Part shown: in pieces, positions 32,219 through 43,890 of the stretch | Numbering within the stretch: the stretch's first letter is position 1 | Layout: the number at the start of each line of letters is the position of its first letter | DNA from: Aselliscus stoliczkanus | Taxonomy: Eukaryota; Chordata; Mammalia; Chiroptera; Hipposideridae | Direction of reading: 5' to 3' | Length of the DNA stretch: 64,000 bases | Assembly (NCBI GenBank): GCA_033961575.1 | Contig: CM066731.1 | Coordinates: 84,465,501 to 84,529,500, forward strand | Made by a program: the position numbers and the translations under genes | The notes under the pieces: model-generated | Database searches by the model: none | What the model was told of the DNA's origin: nothing | The model's input: the letters and a program-made list of their open reading frames with translations, nothing else

Positions 32219-32924
32219 TTTGAAATAGAATTGGCAAAACTTTCTCTACGTTCCTAGAACTGAGGGCAAGAGGAGGAAGATACTAAATTAACTTTGCTAA
32301 CTAGACTCATTGGACAATAGAATAAGCTGCCTTCTGAAGATGTGACCGTATCCCACTACTGGAGGTATAATATAGGTTGATTGTGCATCTATAAGAAATG
32401 TAGAAAACTAATTTTTAGACTTGGTTGCATTTTGGAATAGATGGGCACACAGAATACTTCCAGCAATACCATTCTATGATATAAATAAATATATTATTCC
32501 TAAATTTATCTTTAAAAATATATAAACCTCACTTTTCCAAAAGTATGTAAAAACAACTAGATCTCCTTGATTAAATATTTTTACTAGTTTGAAGTTCCCT
32601 GACATAAACCATAAATTAATATTCCTTTCTTGTAGAAGCAAATGAAATTAACTAGCTATCACCATTATCTTCCCTTGCAAAAAAATAAACCATGAACCTT
32701 TACAAAGAAATATTTTTGTCTAGAAAGTATGCTTTTTTGTTTTTACATGTTTCTATTATAGAATATATAAAAATTGGGAAATAAGTACTGTGTTAGATAT
32801 CATCACTGAACCAGATTCTGATGGATTTTATTATGAACCTCAATTCTTTACCCTTCTCTGTATCTAAAACTTTTGTTATGTGTCTTTGGAGTTTCCACCT
32901 AAGGAAGCAGAATGAATTTAGGCT
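32219..32924. other. Unassigned A/T-rich sequence
   Basis: No feature recognised. Confidence 0.4.
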
Positions 32925-33245
32925 CAGCTATGGGAGTTGGACTTTAGCAAATGTGATGCTAGTAAAGGCTTGAAATTTGCTTGCATGGATGGTTGTGCCC
33001 TTTTATGTTTCTGCCTCTTTGTTGGGAAGGACAGGTGTTGGCTCATCTGCAGGTAGGATGCATGGATGATGAGAGGCATGTGGAACTGACATGAGCCTAC
33101 AATGTGGAACCAAGACTAGCTGAGCCCAACCTAAGTCATTCAAGTCCCAGACAATCCACAGATATAAGATGAAAACAAATGATGGCTATATAATGCCATG
33201 GAGTTGTGTTTTACAGTATCACACTGGCAATAGCTGCCTTCATCA
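32925..33245 (+). mobile_element. MaLR (MLT1-like) LTR, degraded
   Basis: GGGAGTTGGACTTTAGCAAATGTGATGC, GCTGAGCCCAACCTAAGTC, CAGACAATCCACAGATATAAGATG and TATCACACTGGCAATAGCTG fit an old MaLR LTR with the 3' end near 33240. Subfamily not assigned. Confidence 0.55.
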
Positions 33246-35606
33246 AAATATTAAGAGAATAATAAACTGGATGTCATCATGGTTCCATAATTTTTCTGGC
33301 AGAGTATGTAGTAAAGGGGATCAGACAATTTCTTCCCACCACACCTCATTTGAACTCAAATGCCCCCACAAAACTTGGCTGTACTCCATAAGACAAACTC
33401 TCTCCATCCACTTTATCAAGTGTGTTATGCCAGCTTGGGGTTCAAAAGCTGGCCAGCACTGCTATCTGCCTAATAAATATCCATTCTCCCTTCTTCCTTA
33501 CTAAAAGAATCCCAACATTGTTTGGAAGTAACAGTATACCAAGTTAAAAATAACTCCCTAACTCCCTTATAACTGTTCTATAAAATAGTCAAGTTTTGAT
33601 CAGAAGGATGAAAGCCACGAGCTGAAGATGGCTTAGCATAATAATAGAAGAAACATGATTTTCTGATGGCATCATAAATATATTATTTTGCTTTCTTTTC
33701 TCATAAGAGATAATTTGGTTAAACCACTGTTGTCAAGTTTCTGTTATATGTGGCTATGTGTAATTTTAACTAACGTAGAATTTGATGTTAGATAGGGGTC
33801 TGACAGTTACAGAATATAATTGGCTGAGTGAAGGAAGTAGGCTATGGGTGATGATCAGCTGGTGATCTTTGTTATACAGTAGAAAAAACTTTGATCAAGT
33901 TGTCACCTGTAGTATATGGGATGTAGACCACATGTTGACCAAAGATATAACCTTGAAGAATATTGAAGGGAAAATTCAGATCAGTGGCATATGCTGGTTA
34001 CTTCTTCTCCATTTCAGCAAAAATCTTCAAGAGTGGAATGAATTCAGTCTAGAGCTAGCCAACCTGCAAGTAGATATGAAGAAAATATAGTTTTGCTCAG
34101 GAAGATGCTTTCTGCCTGTGGCTTACAGTATAAATTGACTAAATATTCCATAATTTGAAGTCTTGTAACCTCAAAAAAATTTACTCTTGTGCATTAAACA
34201 TAAATGATTGTAAGCACTGCTATGAGGTAGTGGGTCTTAGCAGATTAGATTGTGGCCTCCAGCCTTTCTCTAACACCTTTCATTAAGAGGTAAACTGACA
34301 GGCGAAGCGGTTGCTTTCTGATTGGAGCTGATTTAGGGTTGCTTCAAGGTAACTACCTGGTCACCAAGTTAAGGGCTAAGGGTTAAGCAGAATTCACAAG
34401 TCAGTTGATAAAAGATGAGTCTTCAGGTGAAATAAGACAGTTTAGGCAAACTTTTACCTGCACATAGCATTTTGCCTGCATATGGAAATTTTCTAAGTTT
34501 TAGATAGAACCAAAGAAAATCCAAGCTTGCCTATATATGTTTAACTCTTGGAGTTATGCCTGGACCACTGAATTTAACTCACAAGAAGAAATTTGTAAAA
34601 GTCCTCAAGCTTCTAAGAGGAGCATTTTCTATAATTTGCATGTTAGATGTTTCCTTGGAGTTCAACACACTAGAACAATCATGCCTGGAAATTAGAACCA
34701 AGACAGTGATATACAGTGAATGAAGAAGATTTGCCCAGACAGCAGAATGGAGTCCTTTCAGGTTAACTAAGCACATCCTAGAGTCATCACTATTCCTAAG
34801 AGGCATGTTGGTTTCCCATTATCTTTTTTGTTTAATGAGAGCATTTGTTATTGTTGCCTCATTCCTTTTCTACCATTGAACATTGAGTATGTTGGGAGCA
34901 GATAACTTTTCTTTTAGTTTTAAAGATCGACAGACTATGAGAAACCTCATCCCATCCAGGCAGAGAAGATTACACATCACCCAGAGCACTGGACTCTGAC
35001 CAGGATTAAGAAACTAGATGAGACTTTGCGCTCATGTCCTTTGGGAAGGAGTGTATTTAACCTAAGGGGGAGATTGTGTTAGATGCTACTACTTAACTAC
35101 CCAACATTTGAACTCTTATTTATTAACAAAAATTCCCTGATATTGTTAGGAATATCAATGTGTCTTGTTTAAAACCAAAACTCATCTCTGTAGATTCCCC
35201 TGTAGCTAGGAAAGGTGTTCCAGTTCTAGCATCTAAGATGAAATGACTTAGTGGAGATTCCAAGAGAGTTATTATTTTCCTGAGGAAAAAAGGACTTGGC
35301 TATCACACACAGATCAAATTTAACAAATGGAGATGTTTATCATTGCTTACAACAGATCTTTAGCAAGTGATTGCTCTTATAATTTCACTTGATGGGATGG
35401 ATGTATGGAGTCAGATATAATGTCACAACTCCTTACATCTTTACATTTTCCCCCAATAGTGTTTGGCCTCTGATTTCATTGTAAGTGAAAATAGGGCCAC
35501 ACTCATGCTTTTTATTTCACCTCAATTCATTACTTTAAGAAGGTGTATGGGGGTAATCTTTAATGACACCTAGCTTCTATTAAAATAAATATGGCAGTGT
35601 CTATAA
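33246..35606. other. Unassigned sequence
   Basis: About 2.4 kb with no gene. The open frame crossing from the LTR into 33504 (111 codons) has no known motif. Part of 34240-35060 may be old LTR material, not assigned. Confidence 0.35.
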
Positions 35607-35618
35607 AGAAAAAATCCT

Positions 35619-35780
35619 TGGGGCCATCTGAGTGGTCAGTTGGTTAAGAGCTCGCTCAAGAGTGCGACCTGAGCTCTGAACAACAGCAGTTAGGTGCCCG
35701 CCCGAGCTGAGCTGCCGTTGAGCTGCCAACAGGTGGCAGGATGGCTCAGCTTAAAGAGAAAAAAAAAAGAAAAAGAAAAA
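35619..35780 (+). mobile_element. VES-like SINE, 3'-truncated, with A-rich tail
   Basis: GGGGCCATCTGAGTGGTCAGTTGGTTAAGAG and GAGCTGCCAACAGGTGGCAGGATGG match the first part of the VES-like SINE at 15603. It then ends in a purine-rich tail. TSD AGAAAAAATCCT at 35607-35618 and 35781-35792. The early end shows priming from an internal position or a short RNA. Confidence 0.82.
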
Positions 35781-35792
35781 AGAAAAAATCCT

Positions 35793-37779
35793 AGAGTTGA
35801 AAGTATACCCTACAGTCAGGACTGGCATGGAAACTTACATGTGTGTTAAAGAATAGAAGTCAAAAATCTTACACAGATCTTCAGATGTTATAGTGCCCAG
35901 AGGATTTTAACAACATACAATTCCTTTTGACATTCAGGATACATGGAGATCAATTAATCTAGATTTGTCTGCAAATCTGTCCCATCAATTAAACAAAGGA
36001 AGACAAAGAAAATGTACTCCCTTCATCAAATAAAATTTATTTAAATTATATAAATGACACACAATGTCTCTGGTTCAAAGGGAGAGCCTGAGAAGTAGGA
36101 GGGGAAGGAGGCTTGGACCCCCATCGATGTGGCCATGCCTTGACCCCTGAAGCAGGTGTGAGGCTCTCCAAGAAACACTAGGGTTCCAAGGATCACAATT
36201 TATAAACCACTGATTTAATCAAACCATTCCATTTTATTAAGGAGGCTCCTGAGACATAAAGATGCCTAACATTTAGATATAGATGCTAACCATCTCATGT
36301 ACCTCTTCTTCAGGACCATCCGTGAAATTTGCCAGTACTCATAATAGCCACCCCTCTCTATCAGCCTCTGCTTTGTTTAGGCAGCAGAGACCATGATGAG
36401 GAAGAAAAGAGAATTAGGTGTTGGCTCAATATGGAAAGGAAAAAGGAAATTTCCTGGGACTGGGTCTAAAGTTTCTGACCAGAAGTTGGATGACTGCATG
36501 GTGCACTAGGGTATGACAGAACTGCGTGGTTCTCTGGCTGGCCTAGTCTGGAATCAGGAGCAAAAACCATAGTGAGGTTATCTCTGAGGCTGCCCAGAGC
36601 GTCAGGGCCCAACAGATAGTACAATATGCCAGGATCAGGATTTCCAAGTGACATAACAAGCAATGAAGATGGTAACAGCCAAGCTTTAAGAGCTAGACCT
36701 CTTCCCATCTGACCTATGCTCCCTGGGTATTTATATGAGCTGAGAGCTGAGGACCTCCATCATGACAGAGATGAATTTTTTCCTACTGTGATTTAGGATT
36801 TCTCAGTGTTGGACTGATATAAAGAATGGGGGCAAATTCATAAATCATTACAATGTGAGTCACAAGAGAAATGTATCAATTGATAACTCCTTAATCATTC
36901 TGATGTGAGTCTTGCCCTTGGGACTTGCAATCTTCTCTTTCACCGTACAATGCCTCAGAAGTGTGCCTTTGCTGCTGCTTGTCTAACTTGTTTTGTCCAG
37001 TCACTGTTCTGGGAGCTCCCTTGAGGATAATGTCACGTGTTACATCCTAGTCTGTCTCAGGGGACCTTGTCTTGGCTCTTTTATACCAGAAATGCAGACA
37101 CATTTTGTGTCTAAAAGGTCACACAGAAAAGTCCGTGGGAAGAAACTCTGTGTCTCCATGATAGATCACTATAAAGACAAAATGGATTTGTCTGCAGTAT
37201 TTCTATTAAACAACGGGAGATAAAGGACAAGTGCTCCATCTTTTCAAATATTCAGAAGCTCACAGTGTTTATAATGACAGAGACAAGTTCTGGAGAAGGA
37301 GGGATGACCAATGCAAACCTAGAGAAGGGAAGAACATTTAGTGGAACTCATTTATTTTCTAAGCAATGAAGTCGTTTGTCTCCATCCAGCAATGCATCTA
37401 TTGATCTGTTGTTTTGCTCCGGGGAGAAAAAGAGAAGCAATAAGCCATGGCCAAAGGGGAAAGGGACCCCAGGTGCACAGCGAATCTTTCTTGCTCTGGC
37501 AGGTGTGCTAGCCTGTGGGTTTCCCCAGCAGCTTTGGAAGATGAGGTACTGGCAAAGGTGAGGACACCTCTGTACTTTTATGCCAGTTTCCAAAGCTGCA
37601 GATTGTTAGTTCCCAGACAGAGTGAGACAAAGATTCCTCACTCTAGCAGGAGCTTCCAATATGCCCACCTGTGTTGAGAGATTAATGCCATTTAAATTTT
37701 GTTAACACACGTTCCCTTATAGCATTACCTTCTTTCCTTTTTTATTCTCTTTGTTTGTTTTGGGCAGTAAAAGTATTTT
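35793..37779. other. Unassigned sequence
   Basis: No gene recognised in 2 kb. Frames at 36466-36708, 36993-37223 and 37348-37677 show no motif I know. Confidence 0.4.
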
Positions 37780-37873
37780 GAAATTTTACAAATATATGAG
37801 AGATATAGAGATAAATAAAATGAACTCTGTTTTATGAACTCCTATCAATTTGTACCATTTTGTCACATTTGCT

Positions 37874-38324
37874 CTATTTTTTTTTTTATTTTTTTACTTT
37901 TTAAAAGATTTTATTGGGGAATTGGGGGAGGGGAACAGCATTGGGGAATCGGGGAAGGGGAACAGACAAGTTGCTGTCCTTTTGTTCTTTAGTCTAGTTG
38001 TGGAGGATGTTGCTTCACTGGCCCATGTTGGTATTGTCATTGCATTCTTCCTGGATGAGGCAGACCAGTCGTCAGCCTCTGGATGGCCGCTCACCGCAGC
38101 TATTGGCAGCTCACGCTGGCTGCCGGCCACTCACTGTAGCCTATGGCAGCCCACTGCAGCAGGGGCTGCAGCCTTCACCATTGCTGGAACTTGTGCAGCT
38201 CAGCTCCAGGTAGAGCTGTTCTTAGCTGTAGAGGGCAGTGTCACTGGCCCTCATATGGGGGATCCAAACCGGGGCTGCTGGCGTGCCAAGCCAGCTCTTA
38301 ACCAACATGCCCACTCAGCCGTCC
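37874..38324 (-). mobile_element. Long tRNA-derived SINE (head, CT-repeat body, VES-like tail)
   Basis: Minus strand: head with GAGTGGGCATGTTGGTTAAGAG (box A) and CCCCGGTTTGGATCCCCC (box B), then CATATGAGGGCCAGTGACACTGCCCTC, a ~300 bp body with repeated GCAGCTCACG-like motifs, and a tail ending in CCCCAATAAAATC and A-rich sequence. TSD CACATTTGCT at 37864-37873 and 38325-38334. The 218-codon plus-strand frame at 37850-38506 is antisense to this SINE and is not a gene. Confidence 0.9.
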
Positions 38325-38970
38325 CACATTTGCTTTATTTTTATTCAAAGAACATTTTGAAGAAATATTTGGGCCCTGTGTTCCCTTCCCTTCTCCCATT
38401 CTCTCACCATCTTCCTTTCCTGAAGGCTGCCTTTACCAGATTTGTTGGTTATCATATTTATGAAGCTTTTATATTTTTATCTATTCATGCATATATTCCC
38501 AAATAATAGATATGTGTGTCTAAATGTTTCTAAATGATAAAATAGTATATATACTGCTCTGTAACTTAGGGTCTTTGTTTAACATTGTGTTTTTGATGCT
38601 TGATTATTGTCAATTATATTTGATTAGTGTTGGTATGTAAGAATATAACTGATTTGTACATCTAGCAAACTTGCTAATTGCTATTAATGTCAATGTTTAT
38701 CTAGGTTCTCTTGGATTTGTTATAGTAGTTATCAAAACTTGCAAATATTGATACTTTTATCCTTCTTGTTCATTCTTATGCCTTCCTTTCCCTGTCTATT
38801 GACTCATGGCACTGGCCAAGATCATTGGTATCATACTGATTCTAAGTAGGAATAAAGAGCATCTGTAATTATTTTCTAACCTTAATGAGACTATTATGAA
38901 GTTTCACTTTTATATATACTATCCACTAAAGGATGTTGCTGTCCTTTGTGAAGTTAAAGGATTTCTTTTC

Positions 38971-39203
38971 TGGGTGGCCGGGTGGCTCAGTTGGTTAGAG
39001 CATGTGCTCTTAACAACAAGGTTGTTGGTTAGACTCCCGCATGGGATGGTGGCCTGCGCACCCCCTGCAACTAGATTGAAAATGGTGACTGGACTTGGAG
39101 CTGAGCTGTGCCCTCCAAGCTAAGATTGAAGGACAACAACTTCACTTGGAGCTGATGGGTCCTGGGAAAAACACACTGTTCCTCAATAAAGTTAAAAAAA
39201 AAT
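38971..39203 (+). mobile_element. VES-like SINE, short form
   Basis: Head GGCCGGGTGGCTCAGTTGGTTAGAGCATGTG (box A) and GTTGTTGGTTAGACTCCCGC (box B), middle CCCCCTGCAACTAGATTG and GGAGCTGAGCTGTGCCC, tail AAGATTGAAGGACAACAAC to CCTCAATAAAGTTAAAA. This is close to the VES consensus as I remember it, so it is the best single clue for a bat. It lies in the ancient L1. Confidence 0.92.
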
Positions 39204-39729
39204 TCATGAAAACAGTTCAATTGTCAGCAATTGAATAATCATTCTCTAATTAAAAGTATATAATACACCAAATAAAATTAAACACACTAGCTTTTTTTTT
39301 TTAAAGAATTCCTTTTCCATTCCTGGTTTGTGTAGAGTTTTATCATGAACAACTAACTGTAGCATTATATCAAAGATTATTTCTTGCATCTATTAAGAAG
39401 ATCTGATTTTCCCCTTTTACTTTCTTAATGTGGTGCTAATGGATTTTCTGATTTTGAAACATGAATTTTACTTCTACTATGGTAAACTGTATTTGTGTTT
39501 TACTTAGGATGTTAATCTTTAACAGTCTTATTCAAAAATAGCAACAAAATACCTAGTTCTTCAGAATAAATCTTACAAACTTATATAGGCCATCTATGAA
39601 GAAAATACAAAATATTTTGAAGGAGATAAAGAACATCTGAATACCTACAATGAAAGCTAAGATTGTAAGTAATTATTATATTTACATGAAATTAGTTAAC
39701 ACTTATTTTTTCTCATTTTGCTATCTTTT

Positions 39730-39840
39730 TTTTTTTTTTTTTTTTTGAGGGCAGTGTTACTGGCCCTCATATGTGGGACCCGAACCGGGGCCGCTGGCTT
39801 CCCAAGCCAGCACTTAACCACCGCACCACTCGGCCGGCCC
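39730..39840 (-). mobile_element. Short tRNA-derived SINE (head-only form), very young looking
   Basis: Minus strand: GGGCCGGCCGAGTGGTGCGG, TTAAGTGCTGGCTTGGGAAG, box B CCCGGTTCGGGTCCC, and CACTGCCCTC followed by a run of A. It is flanked by a perfect 17-bp TSD (39713-39729 and 39841-39857, TCATTTTGCTATCTTTT). The intact tRNA arms and perfect TSD suggest a recent insertion. Confidence 0.95.
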
Positions 39841-39857
39841 TCATTTTGCTATCTTTT

Positions 39858-40574
39858 AATTTGTTCTTGTTTAATCTTTAATTTGTATAGTTCCTGCAAT
39901 AGTTTTTTTAGGTCATTTATTTTCTTATAGCTTGATAAAAATTTATCTGCAAAACTTCCTGGTCTTAGTGTTCTAAGACCTTTTTACTAAGTATTTTAAG
40001 AACATTTGCCTCTCAGTTTAGCTGCATGAAGATGAAGAGAAAAGTTTATTATTTGTTTCTGAGTTATACCTGACCATTTTAGGAAGATGATACAGGTTCC
40101 AGAATTCAATACATAGGATAAATTATGACAAATGATCTGATAAGGGTGAGGAGTCAGGTTGGTTTAGAGTATATCTGTTATAATTCCATGGACTTTTCTT
40201 GCTTATTGGAATTCTACTTTCCAAATTTGGATTTCTTTATTTTAACATATAGAATTAACAATTAAAATACCAAGGCCTCCTGCATATGGCGTATGTCTAT
40301 ATAACATGTGTATATATGTCTATAGGTATGTATATGTCATGAAATAAGGTGAGCTAGTTTCATTTTACAGCTTGTTTATAATTAAGTTTGTGACCCATGG
40401 CTAAGTAACTTTTACTTTCTTAACTTCAGTTACTTCATTTGTAAATGAGAGGGTTCATGATTGTGCTTTGTAAACTATTAAGGGGTTTTATAAAGTTTAC
40501 TCAGGAATAGTCATTTTTGATGATTGGAGGCATATCCAATATTCTTCAGGCCATGGATGCTTCCCATGTGTCAA
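39858..40574. other. Unassigned sequence
   Basis: No feature recognised. Confidence 0.4.
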
Positions 40575-40780
40575 GCTCTGATCTGCCTACTTTACAGATG
40601 TTAACACAGTTAGTTTAACTTAGCTTCCGAAGCTCTTCAGTTAGGTGGTATGCCTGTCCACAGTTTGCAGATGAGGAGATGAGACTATGAGAATAGCACA
40701 AAATTGAGGGGGAAAACCTAGAAACAGGGTAACCTCTGATTCCTCAGACCAACAAGCCTGCCTCTCTGAATTCTAGCCGT
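40575..40780 (-). mobile_element. MIR SINE relic
   Basis: CTACTTTACAGATGTTAACACAG, CCTGTCCACAGTTTGCAGATGAGGAG and AACAAGCCTGCCTCTCTGAATTC fit the reverse complement of MIR in order. Confidence 0.6.
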
Positions 40781-41688
40781 GCACTGCCCTGTGGACTAGA
40801 GATGCTACCTGGGGAAAAGTGAGGTAAACTTGGGTTTCACTTAGTGTGATCCTCACCCTTCAAGGGTCAGAGTCCTTATTTCTGCCTTTAGGAATTTCAA
40901 ACAGTTATCATATTTTTTCTATTATTTATTGTTGTTACCTCTGGAAGGCTTAGTACAAAAACAAATTAAGTTACTTCTCTTTTACTGAAACCAAAACTGT
41001 TTTTTAAATATTGAATAAAAATAATTTTATGAGTTGTTAGTGATGGTCAAGATTTTATATATACCTGTGTGTGAGAGGGAGAAAAGAAAAGGAAGCCTTT
41101 TCTTTTTTATAGAAGAAATGGACAATTTAGAAAACGGCTACTTTGCAATTCTCCAATATAAAAGTTGCTTCAGACACAGGCCTCAAATGTAAAAGGCTGT
41201 TGAAGAACACAATATGTCCATAGTATAGACCACAGATTGTTCACTAATTACAATTTTAAAAAAATTAACCTGAAAGGGTTGATTTTTTTTTTGTTTTATG
41301 AGTTTTAGCCACTTCTAAATATGAAGTATAAGAGACTAAATTATAGTCTCATTAAAATATAAATATTAATATTTTAGAAGTGGAAAATATAAATATAATA
41401 ACATTGAAATGAGGAGTACATGTGACATGAGACAAGAGGCAAAGGAAGATTAATTAGGCCAAGTTCCTCATTTTTGATGATGAAGCATCAGTAGATGCTT
41501 TTATGTTGTTAAATACCAAACAGATGGCTAAGTATTTTATCTAAATCCAGAAGAAGTGAAGACTAGATAAACTGAAAATAGGAAGTCTTGGCAGAATTAT
41601 CTCTAGGGAGTGGGAACAAGAATGAGAAAAAGAAAGGTTGTTTCACTGTTATTTTATTCCTTTATCAAGTTATTTTTGCTTTATAAGA
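40781..41688. other. Unassigned A/T-rich sequence
   Basis: No gene or repeat recognised. Confidence 0.4.
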
Positions 41689-42375
41689 ATGCATTACTTA
41701 TTAAGATTTTTATTAAAATAGAGCTAACATACAGTATTATATTAGTTTCAGGTATACATCATAGTTATTCAACAGTACCTACCTAGCACTATACAGAGTT
41801 ATTACAATACTATTGATTATATTCCCAATGCTAAAGAAGTCTCACCATAATAAGTCCAGCACCCATCTGACACTGTACCATGCTATCGCAATATGCTTGA
41901 TCTTTCTCCCCTTTTTAAATTTTTCAATTAGAGTTGACATTTAATATTATTCTATATAGGTTCAAATGTATAACATAATGGTTAGACATTTATATAATTT
42001 AGGAAGTGACCCCCTGTCCTTCGATTCTTAGTTATTACCATATTATTGATTATATTCCCTATAATTTACATCCCCATGACTATTTTGTAACTACCAATTT
42101 GTATATCTTAATCCCTTCACCTTTTTCACCCTGCTCCCCACCCCCTCCCATCTGCCACCCTGATAGATCTAGTACCTATCTAACAGCATACATGCTTATT
42201 ATGATATTATTGATTATATCCCTTATTCTATACCCTATACCCTCACGACTACTATGTAACAACAAATTCATACTTCTTAATCACTTCCTCTTTTTATTCA
42301 CCTCAACACCCCTCCCATCTGGCAACTATCAAAATGTTCTCTGTATCTGCAAGTTTCATTTGTTTACTTTGTTCT

Positions 42376-42680
42376 TTAGATTCCACATATAAGTGAAATC
42401 CTATGACATTTGTCTTTTGCTGTCTGACTTATTACACTCAGCACAGTACCCTCTACGTCCATCCATGTTGTTGAAGATGGCAAGATTTCCTTTTTTATGG
42501 CTGAGTAATATTCCATTGTATATATGTACCCCCTCTTCTTTATCCATTCAGGGATACCCAGATTGCCTTCATATCTTGGCTTATGTAAACAATGCTGCAA
42601 TGATCATATGGATGAGCACATCACCTCAAAATATTTTGAATTTGTTCAGATAAATACTCAGAATTGGGATTACTAGGTCT
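42376..42680 (-). pseudogene. L1 ORF2 C-terminal remnant of B1
   Basis: The minus-strand frame 42376-42600 gives WIKKRGYIYTMEYYSAIKK, then TTWMDVEGTVLSVISQT and DKCHRISLICGI, the standard C-terminus of L1 ORF2. Upstream of 42680 the reverse transcriptase is missing and the sequence jumps to the endonuclease region. Confidence 0.88.
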
Positions 42681-42999
42681 TTCTTCATCTATTGCTACAG
42701 TCTTTGTTTTAAAGTCTACTTTGTCTGGTATAAGTATTGCTACTTCAGCTTTTGCTGTTGTTGTTGTTTGTTTGTTTTCTTTTCATGAAATATCTTTTTC
42801 CATCCCTTTACTTTCAGTCTGTGTGTGCCTTTTGATCTGAGGTGCATCTCTTGTAAGCACCATATGTAAGCATCTTGTTTTCTTATCCATTCAGTTCCCC
42901 TATCTTTTGATTGGAGATATAATTAATTTACATTGAAAGTAATTGTTGATAGGTATGTAGTTCTTACCATTTTATTATTCATATTTTTGATTTTTTTTT

Positions 43000-43890
43000 T
43001 CATCTTAAACAAGTCCTTCTAATATTTTTGTAATACTGGTTTGGTGATGAATCCTTTAGCTTTTTCATGTCTGGGAAGCTCTTTATTTGTCCTTTGATTC
43101 TAAATAATAGTTTTGCTGGGTAGAGTAATCTTGGTTGTAGGTCCTTACTTTTTATCACTCGAATATTTCGTGCCAATCCCTTCTGCCCTGCAAAGTTTCT
43201 GTTGAGAAATCAGCTGACAGTCTTATGGAGGCTCCCTTGTAGGTAACTAACTGTTTTTCTCTTGCTGTTTTTAAGATTCTTTCTTTGTCTTTAACCTTTG
43301 GCATTTTAATTATGATGTGTCTCAGTGTGGGCCTCTTTGGGTTCTCCTTATTTGGGACTCTGCACTTGTTGAGCTTATATATCTATCTCCTTTACCAAGT
43401 TAGGGAACTTTTCTGTCATTATTTCTTCAAATAAATTTTCAATTCCTTGCTTTCTCTCTTCTCCTTCTGGTTCCGCTATAATGTGAATATTGGTACACTT
43501 TATGTTTTACCAGAAGCCCCTTAAACCTTCCTCAATCCTTTTTTGGATTTATTTTCTTTTTGCTGTTCTGATTGGGTGTTTTCTGCTACCTAATCTTCTA
43601 CATTGCTGGTTTGATCCACTGCTTCATCTAACCTGTTGATTCCCTGCAATGTATTCTTCATTTCCTTAATTGTATTCTTTATTTCTGGCTAGTTCTTTTT
43701 CATGTTTTCTATCTCTATTTTTGTTTCCTATATCTCTGTTGAAGTTCTCCCTGAGATCATTGAGCATTGTTATAACCAGTGTTTGTAACTCTGCATCTGA
43801 TAGATTGCTTATCTCCATTTTGCTTAGTTATTTTTTTGGAGCTTTGCTCTGTTCTTTTATTTGGGACATATTTCTTTGTCTCCCCATTCT
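43000..43890 (-). pseudogene. L1 ORF1 remnant of B1
   Basis: The C-terminal domain is recognised from the aligned DNA (AGAGTAATCTTGGTTGTAGG, CTTGCTGTTTTTAAGATTC, ATTATGATGTGTCTCAGTGTGG), the reverse complement of the LQPRLLYPA- and ILKA-type codons. The N-terminus reads NGETKKYVPNKRTEQSSKK in the frame at 43757-44020. Broken by several frameshifts; the homologous copy A1 gave the boundaries. Confidence 0.7.

Larger units (their letters stand above)
37780..39560 (-). mobile_element. Ancient L1 (L1M) ORF2 and 3' fragments, split by two SINEs
   Basis: 38560-38965 and 39212-39530 read on the minus strand as old L1 reverse-transcriptase sequence: TAAAGAGCATCTGTAATT and TGCTTGATTATTG on the left, GTTTTATCATGAACAAC, GCATCTATTAAGAAGATCTG and ATGTGGTGCTAATGGATTTTC on the right. 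The left part continues to about 37780 as degenerate 3' sequence. SINEs at 37874-38324 and 38971-39203 interrupt it. Confidence 0.65.

Noticed and set aside
33169..33504. 111-codon frame, plus strand
   Set aside because: Begins inside a MaLR-like LTR and runs into unassigned DNA; no motif, and probably chance.
37850..38506. Longest open frame (218 codons, plus strand)
   Set aside because: It covers the antisense strand of a long SINE and its flanks. Similar antisense frames occur in the other SINE copies (47964-48311, 54872-55216), so it is a by-product of SINE composition.
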